DNA of 5,017 nucleotides from Armatimonadota bacterium (GTDB lineage Bacteria; Armatimonadota; Fimbriimonadia; Fimbriimonadales; ATM1). Where the stretch lies: contig JACDEQ010000180.1 of the NCBI GenBank assembly GCA_013816225.1, forward strand, positions 1 through 5,017, in the 5' to 3' direction. Below, one piece after another: positions 1-4,652 of this stretch. The notes beneath the pieces are model-generated. The model was not told the origin of the DNA. It did no database searches and was given only the letters and a program-made list of their open reading frames with translations. Position numbers and translations under genes: made by a program. Numbering within the stretch: position 1 is the first letter of the stretch; each line of letters begins with the position of its first letter.

Positions 1-707
1 AGCCCACGGAGGCTGCTGAGCTTGCCCAAATTAGGATTTCTAGGGTCGACGGGAACGTGACGAGAGCCAACGCGGCCAAATCGCCGCCGGACGACCCGAT
101 ACTCGAACCGGGCGACCGGATTTTCGTTCCGCTTCGGGTCGGCGGCAATGAGATCACGGTTCTCGGCGCCGTAATGAAGCCGGGTCTTGTGCCGTTTACC
201 AACGGCATGACGGTTTCCGAAGCGATTCGCGCCGCCGGAGGGCTTCGCGTCGACGGCGACGACACCCGGATTGCGGTTACGTTTCGGGCGGGCGGCTCTT
301 CTGTGGCGAACCTTACAGTCCCTGGGTCCGATGTCGCGCTCGCCCCGGGCGATCAGCTGACGGTGCCGCTCCGGGTGACAACGGATCACGTGTATATTCG
401 GGGAGCGGTCGCGCGCCCCGGAATGGTGCCCTATTCCCCGGGGCTAACCGTTGCCGCCGCCGTCAGTTCTGCCATGCCCGTGGAAGGAGCACGCCTCGAT
501 AAAGTCAAGATCGTTCGCAAGGGCCCCGACGGAAAGACGAGGACTACACCAGTGAACTTAGCAAAGGTCTCTCAAGGCGAAGCGCAAGACCAACCGCTCC
601 TCCCTGGCGACGTGGTGGACGTTCCTTATCCAGGCAAGAGCTTCGGTATGCGCGAGAAGCTGCAGTTGGTGAGCCTCGCATTGTTCATCTATTTCCTATT
701 CAGATAG
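1..707 (+). CDS. SLBB-domain polysaccharide export protein, 3' part (5' end outside window)
   Basis: This is the C-terminal 234 residues of a periplasmic/outer-membrane polysaccharide export protein of the Wza type, which guides capsule or exopolysaccharide across the envelope. The frame is open to the left edge (first full codon at base 3). Residues 1-43 read as the tail of one SLBB (soluble-ligand-binding beta-grasp) repeat, so the GTG at 57 is internal and not a start. Two further SLBB repeats begin at about residue 51 (ITVLGAVMKPG) and 130 (VYIRGAVARPG). The family's PGD-x-x-x-VP turn occurs three times: PGDRIFVP (36-43), PGDQLTVP (115-122) and PGDVVDVP (201-208). The chain ends with a hydrophobic helix at about 220-233 (LQLVSLALFIYFLF), the position where Wza-type proteins carry their membrane-spanning C-terminal helix. 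The N-terminal export (PES) domain and signal peptide would lie upstream. The family call is firm; the exported polysaccharide is unknown. Confidence 0.88.
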   Translation, partial: PTEAAELAQIRISRVDGNVTRANAAKSPPDDPILEPGDRIFVPLRVGGNEITVLGAVMKPGLVPFTNGMTVSEAIRAAGGLRVDGDDTRIAVTFRAGGSSVANLTVPGSDVALAPGDQLTVPLRVTTDHVYIRGAVARPGMVPYSPGLTVAAAVSSAMPVEGARLDKVKIVRKGPDGKTRTTPVNLAKVSQGEAQDQPLLPGDVVDVPYPGKSFGMREKLQLVSLALFIYFLFR

Positions 708-713
708 GGCGAA

Positions 714-1415
714 TTGGCTTATACACACGGCGCTCCGGAACCCATATCAGCGCTCAATAGGGTTCGATTGATCGAGTCGGGCGAGCCGCTCGTCGACCTG
801 CGTGTCGAGATGAAGGATCTGCCGATCTTGCGCGAAACGGCCGTACCGTGGGTTCGGAAATCCGTAGCACATATGCTGTCGAACGCCAGGCTCGTCCTGC
901 GCGATTATGACATTGGCTTGCGCGAGGCGTGGCGTTCGGTGGAGAGGCAGAGGTTCATCTACGACCGGTACTTCAACCGACTTCGGGAGGAGCACCCGGA
1001 GTGGACCTACGCCACGCTGAGGCGCATGACGAACCGGTTCTTCGCACCCTACGACCAGAAGGCGCCTCCGGGCCACTCGACCGGCGGGGCGATCGACGTT
1101 TGGCTTGTCGACTCGTCGGGGCAGCCGGTCGATCTATCAGGCAAGGGTGAGAGGTTCAGAGCCGCGCCGACCTTTTCTGCGCTGATTCCCAACGAAACGC
1201 GCAAGCTTCGCATGCTTTTGCACGACGCGATGACTGCAGCCGGGTTTACGAATTGTCGAGATGAATGGTGGCACTACAGCTACGGCGATGCCGGCTGGGC
1301 CGTTAGAGCTCATGGCCGAATGTGCATCTACGGCGCAACTGAGCCGCCCTTGGACGAGTACGTGTCACAGGACCGGCAGTTCGTCGAAGCTTTCCTGGCC
1401 GACCCACCGTTTTAA
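714..1415 (+). CDS. D-alanyl-D-alanine dipeptidase (VanX/DdpX-like, peptidase M15D)
   Basis: This 233-residue zinc dipeptidase is expected to hydrolyse D-Ala-D-Ala. In VanX this removes the normal peptidoglycan precursor dipeptide; in DdpX it recycles wall dipeptide as nutrient. The M15 zinc signature HxxGxAxD is at residues 121-128 (HSTGGAID), and the catalytic base plus third zinc ligand are in EWWH at 184-187. Arg74 in EAWRS matches the transition-state arginine of VanX, and the spacing between these residues is close to that of VanX. No signal peptide is visible, consistent with a cytoplasmic enzyme. The TTG start at 714 is the only start between the upstream in-frame stop and the conserved region near residue 18 (RLIESGEPLVDL). 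A weak AGGG at 706-709 overlaps the previous stop, suggesting translational coupling to the SLBB gene. No vanH, vanA, vanR or vanS is present in the window, so a resistance role is not indicated; a recycling role is my inference. Confidence 0.88.
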   Translation: MAYTHGAPEPISALNRVRLIESGEPLVDLRVEMKDLPILRETAVPWVRKSVAHMLSNARLVLRDYDIGLREAWRSVERQRFIYDRYFNRLREEHPEWTYATLRRMTNRFFAPYDQKAPPGHSTGGAIDVWLVDSSGQPVDLSGKGERFRAAPTFSALIPNETRKLRMLLHDAMTAAGFTNCRDEWWHYSYGDAGWAVRAHGRMCIYGATEPPLDEYVSQDRQFVEAFLADPPF

Positions 1416-2071
1416 TTGAATCGATGCCCGAGAAGCAACGTCATGATGTAGCTCGCGGGTTGGTAGAGAATCGTCCCGAGAATGCCTGGGTGCCCTTGTT
1501 GGCGAAGTACCAGGTTGTCGAGGAGGATAATCCCGAAGAGGATCATCGTGCCCGTAGTTCTGCTCCAAAGCATGAATCGCGCACCCATAGGTTCGGGCAT
1601 CAGAAGCCCGAGGAGCCAATGGCCGTCTAAAGGGCCGATCGGCAGCAGATTGAACAGCGCCAGCGACACATTGAGCAGAACCGCCCAGAAACAGAACTGG
1701 ACCGCGAAGTTGCTCAAATCGACGCCGTCTTTGGTTATTACGCGGAACATGAAGGCAAAGACCACGGCGATGATCACGTTCGTGAGAGGCCCCCATGCGA
1801 CGGACTGAAACGCGTCCCATCGAGGGTGCTGCATCTTGGCGGGGTTGATGGGGACCGGCTTTCCCCAGCCGATTCCGAAGCCGGCCAAGGAACTCATTAC
1901 GATGAGCGTCGCGCCCAAGGGGTCGAAATGAGCAACGGGGTTCAACGTAACCCTGCCGAACGAACTCGGTGTCGGATCGCCAGCAGAATCAGCGGATTTC
2001 GCGTGGCCGAATTCGTGCAATGCGATCGAACCAAATAGCACGATCAGCTTGATGATAAAGACGCTATCCAT
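1412..2071 (-). CDS. Site-2 protease family membrane metalloprotease (peptidase M50)
   Basis: This 219-residue integral membrane zinc protease probably cleaves substrates inside the membrane. Helix 1 (residues 4-18) runs into the zinc-binding HExxH as HEFGH at 19-23. The second M50 signature, with the third metal ligand, is NLLPIGPLDGH at 141-151 (Asp149). The GPLTN at 94-98 is typical of the family. Other hydrophobic stretches lie at about 52-68, 97-112, 122-140 and 173-188. It is a compact form without a PDZ domain, so it resembles the small S2P/YwhC-like group rather than RseP. The ATG at 2071 is chosen because it opens directly on helix 1; reading further upstream to 2287 adds 72 residues with no family resemblance that lie antisense to the GH109 N-terminus. 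No Shine-Dalgarno sequence precedes this ATG. It diverges from the GH109 gene and converges on the dipeptidase gene, sharing stop bases. Its substrate is unknown. Confidence 0.86.
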   Translation of the reverse strand: MDSVFIIKLIVLFGSIALHEFGHAKSADSAGDPTPSSFGRVTLNPVAHFDPLGATLIVMSSLAGFGIGWGKPVPINPAKMQHPRWDAFQSVAWGPLTNVIIAVVFAFMFRVITKDGVDLSNFAVQFCFWAVLLNVSLALFNLLPIGPLDGHWLLGLLMPEPMGARFMLWSRTTGTMILFGIILLDNLVLRQQGHPGILGTILYQPASYIMTLLLGHRFN

Positions 2072-2082
2072 AGCCGTTGGGG

Positions 2083-2104
2083 AGTATGGCGCATGCGCTA
2101 AACT
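2083..2104. promoter_or_regulatory. Imperfect 22-bp palindrome in the divergent intergenic gap, candidate operator
   Basis: The 43-base gap between the divergent protease and GH109 starts contains AGTATG-GCGCATGC-GCTAAACT-like symmetry, with nine of eleven base pairs matching around a centre at 2093/2094. The core GCGCATGCGC (2089-2098) is a perfect 10-bp palindrome. Weak -10-like hexamers lie at its two ends: TAAACT at 2099-2104 for the plus strand and CATACT (complement of 2083-2088) for the minus strand. I see no convincing -35 for either. A dimeric regulator acting on both genes is plausible but inferred. Confidence 0.4.
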
Positions 2105-2111
2105 GGGGGAG
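2105..2111 (+). promoter_or_regulatory. Shine-Dalgarno sequence that fixes the GH109 start
   Basis: GGGGGAG ends three bases before the ATG at 2115. It favours this start over the in-frame TTG at 2049, which would add 22 residues ahead of the Tat signal and overlap the divergent protease gene. Confidence 0.65.
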
Positions 2112-2114
2112 CCA

Positions 2115-3485
2115 ATGAGCAAGGGAATCGACCGCAGAGACTTTCTAAAAGCTGTAGGCGCGACCGGCGTAGGGCTGGCGGCCGGCCAGCTACCGACCTT
2201 CGCAGAAGCGCAAACGCCCAAGCCAGCCGGCCAAAGCGCGGCGGGGCTCCGAGCGCCGAAACTCGACAGCGTTCGCTTGGGCTTCATCGGCGTGGGCGCA
2301 CGAGGCTCCGGTCACGTCGCCCAGATGCTCATGATCGAAGGCGTCGAGGTCAAAGCGATCTGCGACACGCACGAGCCGACGGCGCAGGCGTCGGTCAAAG
2401 GGTGCGTCGATAAGGGGCGGCCGGCTCCGACCGCCTACACCAACGGTCCCGAGAACTACAAGCGGATGCTCGAGCGGGACGACATCGACGCGGTGATCAT
2501 CGCGACGCCTTGGGAGTGGCACGTTCCGATGAGCGTGGATACGATGCAAGCCGGCAAGCACGCGTTCGTCGAAGTTCCGGCAGCAATAACGGTCGATGGC
2601 TGCTGGGAGCTTGTCGATACATCCGAGCGGACGCAGAAGCATTGCATGATGATGGAAAACGTCAACTACGGCCGCGAAGAACTGATGGTTCTGAACATGT
2701 GCCGGCAGGGCGTTTTCGGCGAGCTTCTGCACGGTGAGGCGGCGTACATCCACGATCTCCGGGGCCAAATGCATGAGGTCGAGCGAGGAACCGGCTCGTG
2801 GCGGACGTTGCACTACATGAAGCGGAATGGAAACCTGTATCCGACTCACGGCCTTGGCCCCGTCGCGCAGTACATGAATATCAACCGTGGCGACCGGATG
2901 GATTACATGAGTTCGGTCAGCTCGCCGGCCAGGGTTCGGGCAATCTATGCCAAGGAGCACTTTCCCGCGGATCACAAATGGAATAAGGGCAAGTTCATCT
3001 GCGGTGATATTAACACCAGCATCGTCAAGACCGTTAAGGGGAAGACGCTGATGATTCAGTGGGATGAACAGCTCCCGCGGCCGTACACAAGGCACAATTT
3101 GATCCAGGGGACGAAGGGCGTTTGGGCGGGGTTCCCCGACCGCGTCGTGGTCGAAGGGATGAGCCCATCGACCGATTCTTGGCAGCAGGGTGAGGCTCTG
3201 AAGCCTTACTACGACAAATACGAGCATCCCCTGTGGACCCGAATTGGCGAGGAGGCGACGAAAGCCGGCGGGCACGGTGGCATGGACTTCGTGATGCTCT
3301 GGCGTATCGTCTATTGCCTTCGCAATGGCGAGCCGCTTGACCAGGATGTCTACGACGCAGCCTCGTGGTCGGTGATCACGCCGCTCAGCGAGAAATCGGT
3401 AGCGAACCGTGGGCGGACGGTGGATGTTCCGGACTTCACACGCGGCAAGTGGAAGACGATGAAGCCACTTGGCATCGTCACCTAG
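2115..3485 (+). CDS. Tat-exported GH109 family glycosidase (alpha-N-acetylgalactosaminidase type, Gfo/Idh/MocA fold)
   Basis: This 456-residue protein is predicted to be an NAD-dependent glycoside hydrolase. The characterised GH109 enzyme from Elizabethkingia removes terminal alpha-N-acetylgalactosamine through an oxidation/elimination cycle on tightly bound NAD. A twin-arginine signal is plain: RRDFLK at 7-12, a hydrophobic run to about 24, and a likely cleavage after AEA (30-32). Tat export suits an enzyme that folds around its cofactor. The Rossmann motif is GFIGVGARG (56-64). GH109 hallmarks follow: TPWEWH (131-136), EVPAAIT (153-159), ENVNY (181-185), YIHDL (211-215), LYPTHGLGP (241-249), RPY (322-324), GHGGMD (386-391) and a C-terminal block from PLDQDVYD through ITPLSEKS to PDFTRGKWK (about 408-447). 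The length is normal for the family. The residues that contact sugar in GH109 (Glu in EV, Tyr and His of YIH, Tyr and His of YPTH, Tyr of RPY) all appear present. Substrate specificity cannot be read from sequence alone, and a related amino-sugar activity remains possible. Confidence 0.88.
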   Translation: MSKGIDRRDFLKAVGATGVGLAAGQLPTFAEAQTPKPAGQSAAGLRAPKLDSVRLGFIGVGARGSGHVAQMLMIEGVEVKAICDTHEPTAQASVKGCVDKGRPAPTAYTNGPENYKRMLERDDIDAVIIATPWEWHVPMSVDTMQAGKHAFVEVPAAITVDGCWELVDTSERTQKHCMMMENVNYGREELMVLNMCRQGVFGELLHGEAAYIHDLRGQMHEVERGTGSWRTLHYMKRNGNLYPTHGLGPVAQYMNINRGDRMDYMSSVSSPARVRAIYAKEHFPADHKWNKGKFICGDINTSIVKTVKGKTLMIQWDEQLPRPYTRHNLIQGTKGVWAGFPDRVVVEGMSPSTDSWQQGEALKPYYDKYEHPLWTRIGEEATKAGGHGGMDFVMLWRIVYCLRNGEPLDQDVYDAASWSVITPLSEKSVANRGRTVDVPDFTRGKWKTMKPLGIVT

Positions 3486-3489
3486 GGAA

Positions 3490-3529
3490 CCCCTCATCCG
3501 GCCCTCGGCCACCTTCTCCGGGAGAAGGG
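3490..3529. repeat. REP-like double-hairpin intergenic element, possible bidirectional terminator
   Basis: The 44-base gap between two convergent genes is almost filled by this element. It has a CCCCTCATCC lead, a short hairpin GGCC-CTC-GGCC (3500-3510), and a second hairpin CCTTCTC-CGG-GAGAAGG (3512-3528). The layout resembles the dispersed palindromic elements of many GC-rich bacteria that read roughly CCCTCA(T/C)CC, then a small GC hairpin, then a (C)CTTCTCC/GGAGAAGG hairpin. Only one copy is seen in the window. There is no T-tract on either side, so a terminator role is plausible from position but not shown. Confidence 0.55.
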
Positions 3530-3994
3530 CTAGTTGGACGCCCGCAGTTGATTGGCCAGCGAACGGCCCCTAAACTCGTTAGCCAGAAAGTCGGCGTCGA
3601 CGACGAGGTCGTCGTAGCGCCACCAGCCGCTGGTCGGAAGAACCGCTTGCCTGCGGCCTGAGACAAGACGGACGTTGCTCTCATTAGTTTCGACGATGTT
3701 TCCCGGCTCGAGGGGCATGCGTACGTCCGCGCCAACGCGCCGCACTTCGACTTCCGTGGCTGTAAACGAAACGGCCGAGAGTTCGGGAATCCTGGCCGCA
3801 ATGAGCTTGTAAACCCCTCCCGCGCATACCGCGCATATGCAGACAACCGCCAACAGCGCGCCCGCCCCGCGCTTGGCAGCCGCCCTAATCGCCGTCAGGC
3901 CACCCACCAGCAAGAGAAGAGCCAACACCGCCAACGCGCCCAGCCCTGCCCATTCGGCAGCCGTAATCTCCGGAATGAAGGTGGCTGTTTGCAT
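3530..3994 (-). CDS. Hypothetical small membrane protein with two predicted helices
   Basis: I do not recognise this 154-residue protein. Two hydrophobic segments, about 15-36 (WAGLGALAVLALLLLVGG...) and 44-66 (GALLAVVCICAVCAGGVYKL), are separated by a short basic loop (RAAAKR). An approximately 88-residue soluble C-terminal tail follows, with a WW pair at 124-125 and an acidic YDDLVVDADF stretch at 127-136. The basic loop suggests both termini face the periplasm, with the loop in the cytoplasm (positive-inside rule). The ATG at 3994 is the first start after an in-frame upstream stop; no clear ribosome site precedes it. The gene converges on the GH109 gene with only the REP-like hairpins between. 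The clean hydrophobic pattern in this frame, absent from overlapping frames, is the main reason to believe it. Function is unknown. Confidence 0.6.
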   Translation of the reverse strand: MQTATFIPEITAAEWAGLGALAVLALLLLVGGLTAIRAAAKRGAGALLAVVCICAVCAGGVYKLIAARIPELSAVSFTATEVEVRRVGADVRMPLEPGNIVETNESNVRLVSGRRQAVLPTSGWWRYDDLVVDADFLANEFRGRSLANQLRASN

Positions 3995-4002
3995 AATCTG
4001 TA

Positions 4003-4050
4003 GCCCAAACTTGTCTACGCTGGGCTTCCAAGAATTTAGCCCGTTTGGGC
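4003..4050. repeat. Inverted repeat GCCCAAAC / GTTTGGGC upstream of the membrane-protein gene
   Basis: GCCCAAAC at 4003-4010 is the exact reverse complement of GTTTGGGC at 4043-4050, with a 32-base spacer. The nearer arm lies 8 bases upstream of the minus-strand start at 3994. It could be a regulator site pair or a leader stem; an 8-bp match at this distance could also be chance. Confidence 0.3.
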
Positions 4051-4081
4051 GTGCGTGAGCTGGCTCGTGCCTTCGGATTTC

Positions 4082-4127
4082 GCGTCATCACGATACCTCT
4101 GCCGCAGGGAATGTGACGTGATGACGC
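4082..4127. repeat. Perfect 11-bp inverted repeat GCGTCATCACG / CGTGATGACGC
   Basis: The left arm at 4082-4092 and the right arm at 4117-4127 are exact reverse complements with a 24-base spacer. The spacer contains a small CTGC-C-GCAG palindrome. It would make a stable stem in RNA from either strand. There is no T-tract, so it is not an obvious intrinsic terminator. It sits 88 bases or more upstream of the minus-strand membrane-protein gene. Confidence 0.45.
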
Positions 4128-4652
4128 CCTTTCTGAATCCTTTTCCGCCCAGCGGTTGACGTTTTGCGGCGGGAGGTGACGCCGATTCAGCGGTATTCAT
4201 TATTGTCGTGTTTTTCAAGGACCGCAGGTTCACGGCATGGTGGTCCCACGCATTATTCTGAAGACCATTCATCGCGCCAGACGCAGCTTCCTCCTATGAT
4301 ACCTTCGGGAAATTCGCTGAGCCGATGTCAGCTAACTGGTGATCGAATCGCGACAAGCTGCCGAAGGGCTCACGCTTGGGCTGCCCGCCCGCCGCCATCC
4401 GTCTTTCGCACATCATAGCTCCTATTTTTCATTGAAGGCAGCTGCGAATCTCCATCCGTCTTGGTCAAGGGCGGATGATATCGCCAATTTGATGCCGCGC
4501 GCGATAGCCTGCAAATGGTCGGCCGTGAGAAATGCTGGCAGGCCGGCGAGCGGGTGCGCACTCACGAACGAGAGGGTGAGGTAACTACTAGCCCGTTTGA
4601 TTGTTTTGGCATTTCCGCAACCTCTTCAACCGCCGAGCGTAGGAATTTCTAC

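Larger units (their letters stand above)
3995..4652. other. Gap without a confident gene
   Basis: No reading frame here has recognisable homology and I see no tRNA or rRNA. It contains the inverted repeats at 4003-4050 and 4082-4127, and several TGACG words. On the minus strand there is a chain of short frames: 4625-4422 is open for 67 codons with a first GTG at 4565; 4416-4294 encodes 40 residues behind a TAGGAG that ends that first frame; and 4272-4036 encodes 78 residues in the same frame as the 40-residue one, separated from it by a single TAG. This could be a decayed gene, unrecognised small genes, or chance. Confidence 0.5.

Noticed and set aside
57..707. GTG at 57 as the start of the SLBB gene
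   Set aside because: The frame is open to the window edge, and residues encoded by 3-56 (AELAQIRISRVDG) continue the SLBB repeat, so the GTG is an internal valine.
1365..1820. A 151-residue minus-strand frame
   Set aside because: It overlaps the site-2 protease gene in another frame, and its Arg/Pro-rich sequence has no family motif.
2049..2114. TTG at 2049 as the GH109 start
   Set aside because: It would place 22 residues ahead of the Tat motif and overlap the divergent gene; the ATG at 2115 has GGGGGAG immediately upstream.
2072..2287. A 72-residue N-terminal extension of the site-2 protease
   Set aside because: It is antisense to the GH109 N-terminus, lacks family similarity, and the ATG at 2071 leads straight into the first membrane helix and HEFGH.
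2190..3512. A 440-residue open frame on the minus strand opposite the GH109 gene
   Set aside because: It is an antisense shadow of a strongly recognised gene in GC-rich DNA; its translation is rich in Arg, His and Pro and shows no domain.
3478..3846. A 122-residue minus-strand frame
   Set aside because: It is a shadow of the two-helix membrane protein frame, runs through the REP-like hairpins, and has Ser/Arg/Pro-rich composition without structure.
4339..4584. An 81-residue plus-strand frame
   Set aside because: It has no ribosome site and no recognised motif, and the opposite strand has a frame at least as protein-like.
4037..4598. The 10-base direct repeat TAGCCCGTTT at 4037-4046 and 4589-4598
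   Set aside because: About ten chance 10-base matches are expected in a window this size; the flanks do not match and no mobile-element gene lies between.
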